Part shown: one piece after another, positions 17,049 to 26,114 of the stretch
Position numbering within the stretch: position 1 is the stretch's first letter
Layout: the number at the start of each line of letters is the position of its first letter
From: Kitasatospora sp. NBC_01246
GTDB lineage: Bacteria > Actinomycetota > Actinomycetes > Streptomycetales > Streptomycetaceae
Direction of reading: 5' to 3'
NCBI RefSeq assembly: GCF_036226505.1
Contig: NZ_CP108484.1
Span: 6,944,001-7,008,000, forward strand
DNA: 64,000 bases
The notes under the pieces: model-generated
The model's input: the letters and a program-made list of their open reading frames with translations, nothing else
Databases searched by the model: none
Told to the model about the DNA's origin: nothing
Position numbers and translations under genes: made by a program

Positions 17049-18533
17049 CTAGTGGACGCCCAGCCAGGACTTGATCGGAGTGAGCGCGAAGTAGACCACG
17101 AACACGCCGGTGAGGATCCACATCAGCGGGCCGGGCTCGCGCCACTTGCCGGTGCCGGCCTTGATGACGGTGTACGAGATGACGCCCGCGGCGACACCGG
17201 CGGTGATGCTGTAGGTGAACGGCATCAGGGTGCAGGTGAGGAAGGCCGGGATGGCGACCTCGCGGTCCGACCAGTCGATGTGCCGGGCCTGGCTCATCAT
17301 CATCGAGCCGATGACGACCAGGGCCGCGGAGGCGACCTCGGTGGGGACGATCGCGGCGAGCGGCGAGAAGAACAGCATGAGGGCGAACACGCCGCCGGTG
17401 ACGGTCGAGGCGAGGCCGGTCCGGGCGCCGTCGCCGACGCCGGTGGCCGACTCGACGAACACGGTCTGGCCGGAGGAGCCCGCGACACCGCCGATGGCAC
17501 CGCCGGCGCCGTCGATGAACAGCGCCTTGGACAGGCCGGGCATCCGGCCCTGCTTGTCGGCAAGGCCCGCCTCGGTGCCGACGCCGATGATGGTGGCCAT
17601 CGCGTCGAAGAAGCCGGCCAGGACCAGGGTGAAGACGGCGACCGAGGCGCTGATCGCGCCGAGGCCGTGGCTGCCGAAGGCCCCGAAGACGTCGATGTGA
17701 CCGAAGAGGCCGAAGTCGGGTGCGGAGACCGGGCCGCCGCTCGGCCACACCGGGGCGGAGCTGACCCAGGTCTTCGCCGGGAGGTCGGCGACCGCGTTGA
17801 TGACGAAGGCCACCACGGTGCCGCCGGCGATGCCGATCAGGATCGCGCCGCGGACGTTGCGGGCCAGCAGGACGAAGATCGTCAGCACCGTGAGGCAGAA
17901 GACCAGCACGGGCCAGCCGGCGAGTTCGCCGAAGGGGCCGAGCGCGAGCGGGGTGGGACCGCCGGTGTGCACGAAGCCGGCCTTGACCAGGCCGATCAGC
18001 GAGACGAAGAGGCCGATGCCGATGGTGATGGCGTGCTTGAGCGGCAGGGGGATGCCGTTCATGATCTTCTCGCGCAGTCCGGAGACCACCAGCAGGACGA
18101 TCAGCAGGCCGTAGACGACGCAGAGGCCCATCGCCTGGGGCCAGGTGGTGTGCGGTACCACCAGGGCGGATATCACGCCGGAGACGGAGAGGCCGGCGGC
18201 GACCGCGAGGGGGACGTTGCCGACCACGCCCATCAGGATCGTGGTGACGGCGGCGGCGAGCGCGGTGGCGGTCGTGAGCTGGGCGTGGTCCAGCTTGAGG
18301 CCGTTGACGTCGGCGCCGCTCAGGATGATCGGGTTGAGCAGGACGATGTAGGCCATCGCCATGAAGGTGGTGAGGCCACCGCGGATCTCGTTGCCGAAGG
18401 TCGATCCCCGGGCCGTGATCTTGAAGTACGCGTCCATGGCGTTCTTCGGCGGTGCGACCGGGGCCGACGTGGGGGTGTCGTCCTCGGTGGGTCTGTCTTC
18501 AGTGGTGCCGGGCTCCGTGGGGATCCTGGTCAT
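17049..18533 (-). CDS. NCS2-family purine permease (AzgA-like)
   Basis: Takes up purine bases for the neighbouring xanthine dehydrogenase. A 494-residue protein with 12-14 membrane segments; family features include TFMAMAYIVLLNPIIL, FTLVLAGFFDAMATIIGVGTEAG and GQTVFVESATGVGDGARTGL. The pattern is that of the AzgA branch (adenine, guanine, hypoxanthine) rather than the xanthine/urate branch; exact substrate uncertain. The ATG at 18533 is preceded by GGGAG and chosen over a TTG four codons earlier. Confidence 0.88.
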   Translation of the reverse strand: MTRIPTEPGTTEDRPTEDDTPTSAPVAPPKNAMDAYFKITARGSTFGNEIRGGLTTFMAMAYIVLLNPIILSGADVNGLKLDHAQLTTATALAAAVTTILMGVVGNVPLAVAAGLSVSGVISALVVPHTTWPQAMGLCVVYGLLIVLLVVSGLREKIMNGIPLPLKHAITIGIGLFVSLIGLVKAGFVHTGGPTPLALGPFGELAGWPVLVFCLTVLTIFVLLARNVRGAILIGIAGGTVVAFVINAVADLPAKTWVSSAPVWPSGGPVSAPDFGLFGHIDVFGAFGSHGLGAISASVAVFTLVLAGFFDAMATIIGVGTEAGLADKQGRMPGLSKALFIDGAGGAIGGVAGSSGQTVFVESATGVGDGARTGLASTVTGGVFALMLFFSPLAAIVPTEVASAALVVIGSMMMSQARHIDWSDREVAIPAFLTCTLMPFTYSITAGVAAGVISYTVIKAGTGKWREPGPLMWILTGVFVVYFALTPIKSWLGVH

Positions 18534-18852
18534 GTCCACTCCCAAGTGTCAAAGGGGGTTGGGGTGGGCGAGCCGACCTGACAGCCAGTCAACGAAGTTG
18601 GCACAGGGGGACGATTCGACTCACTGGGCGCACTCTGTGGCAGTGCTGCGGTGCAGTGCGTTCCACCGGCCGTCGGCCGGGGGTGGGTGGTGCGCACCGC
18701 TGCAGAACCCCGGCGTGGGAGAGGCAGCGGGAGGATGCGTTCGCTTTGCTTCGGCTGGTGCATGTGTGGTGCCCGTACTTCGGGGTGGAACTGCCCCGGG
18801 GCGGCGGGGAAGACGGTCGCCGCCCCGGGGAGGTGTGGGGGAGACCCGGTGG
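18534..18852. other. 319-bp spacer between xanthine dehydrogenase and permease
   Basis: Contains the strong hairpin at 18794-18830 that ends the dehydrogenase operon, and must hold the permease promoter. On the minus strand TTGACTGGCTGTCAG occurs at about 18575-18592 with a small TGAC/GTCA inverted repeat, a possible -35 plus operator, but no clear -10 follows. Confidence 0.4.
18794..18830 (-). terminator. Terminator of the xanthine dehydrogenase operon
   Basis: CCCCGGGGCGGCG (18794-18806) pairs exactly with CGCCGCCCCGGGG (18818-18830) over an 11-base loop, 22 bases past the stop of the molybdenum subunit. Confidence 0.85.
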
Positions 18853-21225
18853 CTACTTCGGTCCGGGGGCCTCGGTGGTCAGGTGCTCGGGCCGGACGGG
18901 GATCCGGTTGAGCGCCAGACCGGTGGCGTTGCGGATGGCGGCCACGATCGACGGCGTCGCGGAGACGGTCGGGGCCTCGCCCACCCCGCGCAGCCCGTAC
19001 GGGGCGTGCGGGTCGGGGAGTTCGAGGATCTCCACCGGGATCGGCGGGGTGTCCAGGATGGTGGGGATCAGGTAGTCGGTGAAGGACGCGTTGCGGACCT
19101 TCCCGTCCTTGACGATGATCTCCTCCATCACGGCCAGGCCGAGCGCCTGGGTGCAGCCGCCCTGGATCTGGCCCACCACCGAGAGCGGGTTGAGCGCCTT
19201 GCCGACGTCCTGGACGGCGGTCAGCTCGACCACCTTGACCAGGCCCAGCTCGATGTCCACGTCGACCACCGCGCGGTTGGCGCAGAAGGTGTACTGGACG
19301 TGGCCGAAGCCCTGCCCGGTCTCCTTGTCGAACGGGACGGTCGGGCGGTGGTGGTGCTCGCGGGTGAGGTCGATCGCCTCGTCGCCGAGCAGGTCGACCA
19401 TGGAGACCAGGGCGCCCGTCGACGGCGAGACCACCTTGCCGCCGGTCAGCGTCAGGTCGTGCTGGGTCCAGCCGTAGCGCCGGCGGCCCTTCTCGATCAG
19501 CGCCTGCTTGACGGCCTCGGCGGCGAGCTTCACCGCACCGCCCGTCATGTAGGTCTGCCGGGAGGCCGAGGTCGAACCGGCCGAGCCGACCTCGGTGTTG
19601 GCCGGGTGGATGGTGACCTGCTCGACGCCCAGCTCGGTGCGCGCGATCTGGGCGTGCACGGTGACGCCGCCCTGGCCGACCTCGGCCATCGCGGTGTGCA
19701 CCATGGCGACCGGCTCGCCGCCGATCACCTCCAGGCGCACCCGGGCGGTGGAGTAGTCGTCGAAGCCCTCGGAGAAGCCGACGTTCTTGATGCCGACCGA
19801 GTAGCCGACGCCGCGCACGATGCCCTCGCCGTGCGAGGTGTTGGAGAGCGCGCCGGGCAGCTGGCGGACGTCCAGGTGCTCGGTGTCCAGCGGCGGCGGG
19901 AGCGGCATGTCCTTGACCCGGCGCAGGAGTTCGGCCACCGGGGCGGGCGAGTCGATCTGCTGGCCGGTGGGCATGAAGTCGCCCTCCGACATCGCGTTCA
20001 GCTGGCGCAGCTCGACCGGGTCCATGCCCAGCTCGGCGGCGAGCCGGTCCATCTGGGTCTCGTAGCCGAACGCGGCCTGGACCGCGCCGAAGCCGCGCAT
20101 CGCCCCGCAGGACGGGTTGTTGCTGTACAGCGCGATGGCGTGCATCTTGACGTTCGGGATCACGTACGGCCCGTGGCCGAGCGAGGCCGCGTTGCCGACC
20201 ACGGCCGGCGAGGCGGAGGCGTACGCGCCGCCGTCCAGCACGATCCGGCAGTCGGCGAAGACCAGCTTGCCGTCCCGGGTGGCGCCGTGCTCGTAGGTCA
20301 TCCTCGCCGGGTGGCGGTGCACGTGGCCGTAGAAGGACTCGTCACGGGCGTAGACGATCTTGACCGGCTTGCCGGTGTGCTGGGCGAGCAGGCAGGCGTG
20401 GATCTGCATCGAGATGTCCTCGCGGCCGCCGAAGGCGCCGCCGACACCGGCCAGCGTGAGGCGGACCTTCTCCTCCGGCAGGGCCAGCACGGGGGCCATC
20501 TGCTGGCGGTCCACGTGCAGCCACTGGGTGGCGATGTAGAGGTCGATGCCGCCGTCCTCGGCCGGGACGGCCAGGCCGGACTCCGGGCCGAGGAAGGCCT
20601 GGTCCTGCATGCCGACCTCGTAGCTGCCCTTGACGATGACGTCCGCCAGGGCCCGCACCTCGTCGGTCACGCCGAGGCCGGAGACCAGCTTCTGCTCGTG
20701 GCAGATGTTGCCGTAGCCGTGCGACTTGAACTCGTGCGGCTCGTGCACGTAGCCGTGGGTCTCCGGGTCGAGGCACTGCTCCTCGGTGGTGATCGGGGTG
20801 AGCACCTCGTACTCGACCTTGATCTTCTTCACCGCGCGGCGGGCCGTCTCCGGGTGGTCGGCCGCGACCAGCGCGATGGCCTCACCGTGGTAGCGGACCT
20901 TGTCGATCGCCAGGGCCGGCTGGTCCTGGATCTCCAGGCCGTAGTACTTGGTGCCGGGGATGTCCTCGTGGGTGAGGACGGCGTACACGCCGGGGACCTT
21001 CAGCGCGTCGGCGATGTCCACCGAGAGGATGTTCGCCCGGGGGTGCGGCGAGCGCAGCGCCATACCCCAGAGCATGTCCTCGTGCCACAGGTCGGACGAG
21101 TAGGCGAACTCGCCCTTGACCTTCAGGTTGCCGTCCGGGCGCAGCGGCGAGCCGCCGATGCCGTCCTTGCTGGCCTGGTTGATGTTCTGCAGGTTCTTCT
21201 GACCCTGGATGGTGCGGGTACTCAT
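18853..21225 (-). CDS. Xanthine dehydrogenase, molybdenum-binding subunit
   Basis: Catalytic subunit that hydroxylates hypoxanthine and xanthine to urate. The 790-residue protein has the aldehyde oxidase/xanthine dehydrogenase a/b hammerhead near residues 30-150 and the molybdopterin-binding domain after it: GGAFGGREDISMQ, AMRGFGAVQAAFGYE, and the base-catalyst glutamate E750 in GVGEAP. The ATG at 21225 overlaps the iron-sulfur subunit stop (ATGA). Third gene of the FAD-FeS-Mo operon. Matches the bacterial three-subunit form. Confidence 0.92.
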   Translation of the reverse strand: MSTRTIQGQKNLQNINQASKDGIGGSPLRPDGNLKVKGEFAYSSDLWHEDMLWGMALRSPHPRANILSVDIADALKVPGVYAVLTHEDIPGTKYYGLEIQDQPALAIDKVRYHGEAIALVAADHPETARRAVKKIKVEYEVLTPITTEEQCLDPETHGYVHEPHEFKSHGYGNICHEQKLVSGLGVTDEVRALADVIVKGSYEVGMQDQAFLGPESGLAVPAEDGGIDLYIATQWLHVDRQQMAPVLALPEEKVRLTLAGVGGAFGGREDISMQIHACLLAQHTGKPVKIVYARDESFYGHVHRHPARMTYEHGATRDGKLVFADCRIVLDGGAYASASPAVVGNAASLGHGPYVIPNVKMHAIALYSNNPSCGAMRGFGAVQAAFGYETQMDRLAAELGMDPVELRQLNAMSEGDFMPTGQQIDSPAPVAELLRRVKDMPLPPPLDTEHLDVRQLPGALSNTSHGEGIVRGVGYSVGIKNVGFSEGFDDYSTARVRLEVIGGEPVAMVHTAMAEVGQGGVTVHAQIARTELGVEQVTIHPANTEVGSAGSTSASRQTYMTGGAVKLAAEAVKQALIEKGRRRYGWTQHDLTLTGGKVVSPSTGALVSMVDLLGDEAIDLTREHHHRPTVPFDKETGQGFGHVQYTFCANRAVVDVDIELGLVKVVELTAVQDVGKALNPLSVVGQIQGGCTQALGLAVMEEIIVKDGKVRNASFTDYLIPTILDTPPIPVEILELPDPHAPYGLRGVGEAPTVSATPSIVAAIRNATGLALNRIPVRPEHLTTEAPGPK

Positions 21226-21707
21226 TCCGACGTCGCCCTCTCGCACGTGCGGGCGGAAGCCAGCCGCACCGCGTCCATGATCTTCTCGTAGCCGGTGCAG
21301 CGGCAGAGGTTGCCCGACAGCGCCTCACGGATGTCGTTGTCACTCGGCTGGGCGTCCTTCGCCAGCAGCGCGTCGGTCTGCACCAGCAGGCCGGGCGTGC
21401 AGAAGCCGCACTGGACGGCGCCGGCGTCGACGAAGGCCTGCTGGACCAGGCCCAGCTCGCCCTGCTCGTCGCTCAGGCCCTCGACGGTGCGGACCTCGCG
21501 GTCCTGCACCTGGCCGGCCGCGACCAGACACGAACAGACCGGGACGCCGTCCAGGTAGACCGTGCAGGAGCCGCACTCGCCCTGCTCGCAGGCGTTCTTC
21601 GAGCCCGGGAGGCCGACCCGCTCGCGCAGCACGTAGAGCAGGCTCTCGCCCTCCCAGACGTCGTCGGCCTCGACCGGCTTGCCGTTGGCGGTGAAAGTGA
21701 CCCTCAT
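21222..21707 (-). CDS. Xanthine dehydrogenase, 2Fe-2S subunit
   Basis: A 161-residue electron-transfer subunit with two 2Fe-2S clusters: plant-type ligands C40, C45, C48 and C60, and the alpha-helical domain ligands C100, C103, C135 and C137 (CGFC...CRC). Carries electrons from molybdenum to FAD. Coupled to both neighbours by 4-base ATGA overlaps. Confidence 0.94.
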   Translation of the reverse strand: MRVTFTANGKPVEADDVWEGESLLYVLRERVGLPGSKNACEQGECGSCTVYLDGVPVCSCLVAAGQVQDREVRTVEGLSDEQGELGLVQQAFVDAGAVQCGFCTPGLLVQTDALLAKDAQPSDNDIREALSGNLCRCTGYEKIMDAVRLASARTCERATSE

Positions 21708-22591
21708 GCCGCGCTCCTGATCTGCTTGCTGTAGTCGTTCCACGTCCAGGTGAGCGTGCGGCGCGCCATCACGGCCAGCGAGTGCCGCCGGTAGTCGGCG
21801 GTGCCGCGGACGTCGTCGATGGGCGAGGCGGCGGCCTTCACCAGCTCGCCGAACCGCTGGATCACCTCGGCGCCCAGCAGCTCGCCGGACTCCCACAGCC
21901 CGCGCTCGGCGAGCACGCCCCGCAGGTACTCCTCGGCCTCGACGGCGCGGCGCGGCGTGGGGGCGGCCGAGCCGATCCCGGTGCCGACGGTGCCGTTCTT
22001 CGGGTGCAGCGCGAAGCCGAAGGCGCAGACCGCGATCACCATGGCGTTGCGGGTGCCGATCTTGGAGAACTGCTGCGGGCCGTCCGCGACGGGGATGTGC
22101 ACGGCCCTGATCAGCTCGTCGGCCGCCAGGCTGTTGCGCTTGACGCCGACGTAGAACTCGTCGATCGGGATCATCCGGGTGCCGCGCACGGAGTCCGCCT
22201 CGACGAACACGTCGCGGCCGGCGGCCAGCAGCGCGGGGTGCGCGTCGCCGGCCGGGGAGGCACCGCCGAGGTTGCCGCCGACGCCGCCGCGGTTGCGGAT
22301 CTGCGGCGAGCCGACGGTGTGGGCCGCCAGCGCGAGGCCGGGCAGCGGACCGGACAGCTCGTCGATGATCCGGGAGTAGGGGACGGAGGCGCCGAGCCGG
22401 ACGACGTCGCCGTCGTTCGACCATTCGGTGAGCTCGGTGATGCGGTTCAGGTCGAGAATCGCGGATGGCCGGTGCACGTCGAAGTTCATCTCGACCATGA
22501 CGTCCGTACCGCCCGAGATGGGCAGCGCGGTCGGGTACTCAGCCTTCGCCGCGAGTGCCTCGTCCCAGGTAGCGGGCCGAAGGAACTCCAT
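21704..22591 (-). CDS. Xanthine dehydrogenase, FAD-binding subunit
   Basis: A 295-residue subunit of the CoxM/XdhB type that hands electrons to NAD. FAD-binding motifs: PISGGTDVMVEMN near residues 24-36 and RNRGGVGGNLGGASPAGD near 99-116. First gene of the operon, with GAGGAGA before the ATG, divergent from pucR across a 424-base region. Confidence 0.93.
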   Translation of the reverse strand: MEFLRPATWDEALAAKAEYPTALPISGGTDVMVEMNFDVHRPSAILDLNRITELTEWSNDGDVVRLGASVPYSRIIDELSGPLPGLALAAHTVGSPQIRNRGGVGGNLGGASPAGDAHPALLAAGRDVFVEADSVRGTRMIPIDEFYVGVKRNSLAADELIRAVHIPVADGPQQFSKIGTRNAMVIAVCAFGFALHPKNGTVGTGIGSAAPTPRRAVEAEEYLRGVLAERGLWESGELLGAEVIQRFGELVKAAASPIDDVRGTADYRRHSLAVMARRTLTWTWNDYSKQIRSAA

Positions 22592-23015
22592 GCGGGTGTC
22601 TCCTCAAGTCGTTGCCGGCCGGACGGGTGGGCACAGTGCCCGGAACTCGGTGTTCGGACCGCGCTGTCCGCTTCGTCGCCTCCGCGTCGGGTCCTGGTCA
22701 CCGGGGTGTGTCCGGCGGCGTGTGGCCAGTGAACCTCTGTGACGGGGCCCACTGGCAGTCACCGATGGCATGAAGCCCCGGCTGTGGTCCCGCCCGGCAT
22801 CCTGTACGTTCCTCTAAGGACGAGAATCTCGCAGCCCAGCTGATTTCCGGGTGCTGCCTACGACCGTAATCCGGCCGTGATTCCCAAGCTATGACCCCGT
22901 GATCCGGGCGTCCGTTGGGACGTAACACCGAGCACGGATGTTCGGGCACACTGTGACCCCCGGACCGCGCGCTCGGGCCCCCTCACCCCCACCCCAAGCC
23001 CGTAAGGAGTCCCGG
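22592..23015. promoter_or_regulatory. Divergent control region between xdh operon and pucR
   Basis: 424 bases without a gene. It must carry the promoters of both the xanthine dehydrogenase operon and pucR and is the likely PucR target. The part from 22800 to 22960 is less GC-rich and includes the small inverted repeat CGAGAATCTCG at 22822-22832. No promoter pair stood out clearly enough to mark. Confidence 0.5.
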
Positions 23016-24608
23016 ATGCGTGTCCGCGACCTGCTCGCCCCCGGAGCCCCGAGACTGCGCCTGCTCGCGGCCGAGGAAGAGCTCGACCGGCAGGTCAGCG
23101 GCGTGATGACCACGGACCTGCACGACCCGGGCCGCTACCTGCACGGCGGCGAGCTGGTGCTCACCGGCATGCTCTGGCGCACCGGGCCGGCCGACTCCGA
23201 ACGCTTCGTGCGGACCATCGTGGCCGGTGGCGCGGTCGCCCTCGCGGCCGGCGAGGCCGAGGTCGGCCCCGTCCCCGAGGACCTCGTCGACGCGTGTCGC
23301 CGGCACCGGATGCCCCTGTTGGCGGTACCCGACGACATCGCTTTCGGCACCGTCACCGAGTTCATCGGCCGACAGGTCTCCGCCGACCGCGCCGCCGACC
23401 TGGCCGCCCTGGTCGACCGCCACCGGCTGCTGGTCTCCGCGGCCGGCGGCGGCGGACTGGACGCCGTCCTCGACCTCCTCGGCGGCGACCTCGACCTCGA
23501 CTGCTGGGTGCTCACGCCCACCGGCGCGGTGATCGCCGGCCCGGCCGACCGGCTCTCCGCCGAGGACCGCGACCAGCTGGTCCGCGCCCACCTCGGCGCC
23601 CAGCGCCAGCGCCGCCGCCCCCCGCACCGGGCCCGGCTGGCCAACGGCTCCTACTCGCTGCTGCCCGCCCCGGCCCTCGACGACGTCCAGGCGCCGCTCG
23701 CCGACTGGGTGCTCGCGGTGGCCGGCGACGTCACCGAATGGACCACCAAGCGCCAGCAGCTCGCCGAGAACCTGGCCCGGCTGGTCGCCGCCGAGCGGCA
23801 CCGCCGCGACGAGGGCCGCCGGCTGCGCCGCCGCCTCGCCGACGAGGTGCTGACGCTGCTCCAGCGCGACGCCGACCCGGGCGAGATCAGCCGCACCCTG
23901 TACGCCTCCTCGGCGATGGCCGCCCGGTACGAGAACCCCGAGCCCAAGCCGCAGTCGCCGGACGGCTCCTGGCTGGTGCTCAGCGCCGAGGGCACCGGCC
24001 TGCCCGAGGGCGCGGTGCGGCTGATCCTGGAGGAAGCTCTCAACGGCACCACCGACCGCGCCCTGGTCGCCGGGGCGGGCACCGGCGCGGTGGTGGTGCT
24101 GCCCGCGCTGGACAGCGCGGTGCCCGCCGACACCCTGCGGGAGCTGCTCGCCCCGCTGGAGGCGGGCCTCGGCTCGGAGGGCCGGATCACTCTCGGCGTG
24201 TCGGCCCCCGCCTCCGAGGCGGGCGGCCTGCGCGGCGCCCTGGAGGAGGCCCGGCACGCCCGCCGGATCGCCGCCGCCCGGGTCGGCCGGGTCTGCGTGG
24301 CCGGCCCCGAGGAGCTGGCCTCGCACGTGCTGCTGCTGGCCGCGGTGCCCGACGAGGTCCGCCGGGCGTTCCGCGGCCGGCTGCTGGACAAGGTGATCGC
24401 CTACGACATCGAGCACCAGGCGGACCTGGTCCGCACCCTGGAGGCGTTCCTGCGCTCGGACGGCTCGTGGACCCGCTGCGCCGCCCAGTTGCACGTGCAC
24501 GTCAACACGCTGCGCTACCGGATCGGCCGGATCGAGGAGCTGACCGGCCGTGACCTCTCCCGGCTGGAGGACCGGGTGGACTTCTACCTGGCCCTCGAAC
24601 TGGCCTGA
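23016..24608 (+). CDS. pucR: PucR-family purine catabolism regulator
   Basis: Probably controls the divergent xanthine dehydrogenase operon. The 530-residue protein has the three-part PucR/CdaR layout: N-terminal PucR domain (residues 1-120, VRDLLAPGAPRLRLLAAEEELDRQVSGVMTTD start), a central GGDEF-related region, and a C-terminal helix-turn-helix (about 465-525) with GSWTRCAAQLHVHVNTLRYRI. AAGGAG 6 bases before 23016 sets the start; an earlier in-frame start at 22938 lacks similarity. Effector is unknown. Confidence 0.88.
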   Translation: MRVRDLLAPGAPRLRLLAAEEELDRQVSGVMTTDLHDPGRYLHGGELVLTGMLWRTGPADSERFVRTIVAGGAVALAAGEAEVGPVPEDLVDACRRHRMPLLAVPDDIAFGTVTEFIGRQVSADRAADLAALVDRHRLLVSAAGGGGLDAVLDLLGGDLDLDCWVLTPTGAVIAGPADRLSAEDRDQLVRAHLGAQRQRRRPPHRARLANGSYSLLPAPALDDVQAPLADWVLAVAGDVTEWTTKRQQLAENLARLVAAERHRRDEGRRLRRRLADEVLTLLQRDADPGEISRTLYASSAMAARYENPEPKPQSPDGSWLVLSAEGTGLPEGAVRLILEEALNGTTDRALVAGAGTGAVVVLPALDSAVPADTLRELLAPLEAGLGSEGRITLGVSAPASEAGGLRGALEEARHARRIAAARVGRVCVAGPEELASHVLLLAAVPDEVRRAFRGRLLDKVIAYDIEHQADLVRTLEAFLRSDGSWTRCAAQLHVHVNTLRYRIGRIEELTGRDLSRLEDRVDFYLALELA

Positions 24609-24616
24609 GCCCGCAC

Positions 24617-24666
24617 CGGAAGGGGTCCGCCCCCCACACCGTCGGTGTGCGGGGCGGACCCTTCCG
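24617..24666. terminator. Bidirectional terminator between pucR and esterase
   Basis: CGGAAGGGGTCCGCCCC at 24617 onwards pairs with GGGGCGGACCCTTCCG ending at 24666, continued by CACACC/GGTGTG around a GTC loop; one base is bulged. It lies between two converging genes. Confidence 0.85.
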
Positions 24667-24671
24667 CGTGA

Positions 24672-25808
24672 CTACGGCTGCACGGGGATAATCGAGGTGA
24701 GCCACTGGAAGACGCCCGGCACCATGTTCTTCCAGACGTCGCTGGAGTGCGGCCCGGTGGTCTCCTGGACCTGGACGGTGGTCGGCGCCTTCGCGACGGC
24801 CGCGATCGCCTGGCCGTCCTCGTAGCCGTCGCCCTTGTTGCCGCTGATGTACAGGGCGACCTTCGGCGGCTGGGCGGCGGTCTTCACGATGGTGACCGGG
24901 TTGTTCGCCTCGCGCAGCTGGGCGTCCTTGCCGACCAGCGAGGACTTCTCGACCGCCGGGTCGTTGTAGCCCGAGAGGCTGATGCCGGCCCGGTAGCGGT
25001 TGGGGTGGGCCAGCGAGAGCTTGGCGGCGCAGTGGGCACCGGCCGAGTAGCCGGCCACCGCCCAGCGGTCGGCCGACGGCTCGGCGCGGAAGTTGTCCAG
25101 CACCATCTGGGGGACGTCGCGGGTCAGCCAGGTGTCCGCGTTGACCTTGCCGGGCACGTCAGTGCAGCCGGCGTCGGTGCTGTTGCCCAGCAGCAGGGTG
25201 CGCGGCGAGACCAGGATGAACGGCGCCACCTTGCCCTCCTGCATCAGCGGCTTGAGCTGCTCGGAGACCTTGAGCGTGCCGTACCAGGTGGAGGAGGAGC
25301 CGGGGAAGCCCGGGATCAGCTCGACGACCGGGAACTTCTTGTCCTTGAACGCCGGGTCGTGGTACTGCGGCGGCAGCCAGACCAGCACCTCGCCGTCCAC
25401 GCCGGACAGCTGGCCCTTGAGGTCGGTCTTCTGGACGTCGTTCGGCACCTTGGGGTCGTCCACGCTGCGGAACTGCTGGTGGACCTTGGGCGGCTGCTTG
25501 GCGGCGTCGCCGCCGGCCTGGGCCCCGCCGGCGCCCGCCTCGGCCGGGGGGACGGAGGGCACGGCCCGGACGTGGTTGCCGGTGCCCAGCAGGTCGTCCC
25601 AGTTGCCGTAGATCAGGTTGGCGTTGTTGACCATGACGAAGACCGTCGTCACGGCGGTGATCTGGCAAAAGACGATCATGGCAAGCCTGGACAGGACCTG
25701 CACCGGCCTCGGCCCGCGCACCTTTCCCCAGAGCAGCAGGGCCGCCGCGATGGAGATCGGCACGAGGACGATCGTGCAGATGAGGAATGGCGTGCCTGTC
25801 AGTTGCAT
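24672..25808 (-). CDS. Membrane-anchored esterase (antigen 85/esterase D-like fold)
   Basis: A 378-residue protein with two N-terminal membrane helices (about 8-27 and 42-60), then an extracytoplasmic alpha/beta hydrolase domain of the PF00756 group: nucleophile S255 in GYSAGA, histidine H353 in GPHSSDVW. The linker AEAGAGGAQAGGD separates them. Related proteins include antigen 85 mycolyltransferases, but without mycolates an esterase or acyltransferase acting at the cell surface is the safer reading. The ATG at 25808 directly follows an alternative TTG; the ribosome site is weak. Confidence 0.8.
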   Translation of the reverse strand: MQLTGTPFLICTIVLVPISIAAALLLWGKVRGPRPVQVLSRLAMIVFCQITAVTTVFVMVNNANLIYGNWDDLLGTGNHVRAVPSVPPAEAGAGGAQAGGDAAKQPPKVHQQFRSVDDPKVPNDVQKTDLKGQLSGVDGEVLVWLPPQYHDPAFKDKKFPVVELIPGFPGSSSTWYGTLKVSEQLKPLMQEGKVAPFILVSPRTLLLGNSTDAGCTDVPGKVNADTWLTRDVPQMVLDNFRAEPSADRWAVAGYSAGAHCAAKLSLAHPNRYRAGISLSGYNDPAVEKSSLVGKDAQLREANNPVTIVKTAAQPPKVALYISGNKGDGYEDGQAIAAVAKAPTTVQVQETTGPHSSDVWKNMVPGVFQWLTSIIPVQP

Positions 25809-26114
25809 CAAATTCTCGTATCCGGGTTCAAAGCCGTCCGGGGCCCCACTCGCCCGGAACGCGCTCCAATGGCATCAGACGGTCGGGAACGCGGGATCGG
25901 TTGCCGTCCGAATCTGTAAGGAACCTGAGAGGAACATCACGTTTCGGTGCTGCTTCCCCCGCGGGGCCCGCACCAGTCTGCCACCCTGACGGCCCGCACC
26001 CGGACGCTGCGCCCAGCGGACTCCCAGGAACGCCACCGGGGGCACGATACCGCCCGGGCGGATCCGGGCGGCGGGCGAGGCGGTGCGATGCCGCGCGCGG
26101 CGGGCAGCGAGACT
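25809..26114. promoter_or_regulatory. 306-bp divergent region, esterase and sugar ABC operon
   Basis: No gene seen. The stretch 25860-25960 is lower in GC (GTAAGGAACCTGAGAGGAACATCACG) and is the likely place for the two promoters, but no convincing -35/-10 pair was found. Palindromic CCGCCCGGGCGG lies close to the operon start. Confidence 0.35.

Noticed and set aside
24672..25808. True antigen 85 mycolyltransferase
   Set aside because: Two N-terminal membrane helices and a streptomycete host without mycolates argue for a general esterase or acyltransferase.
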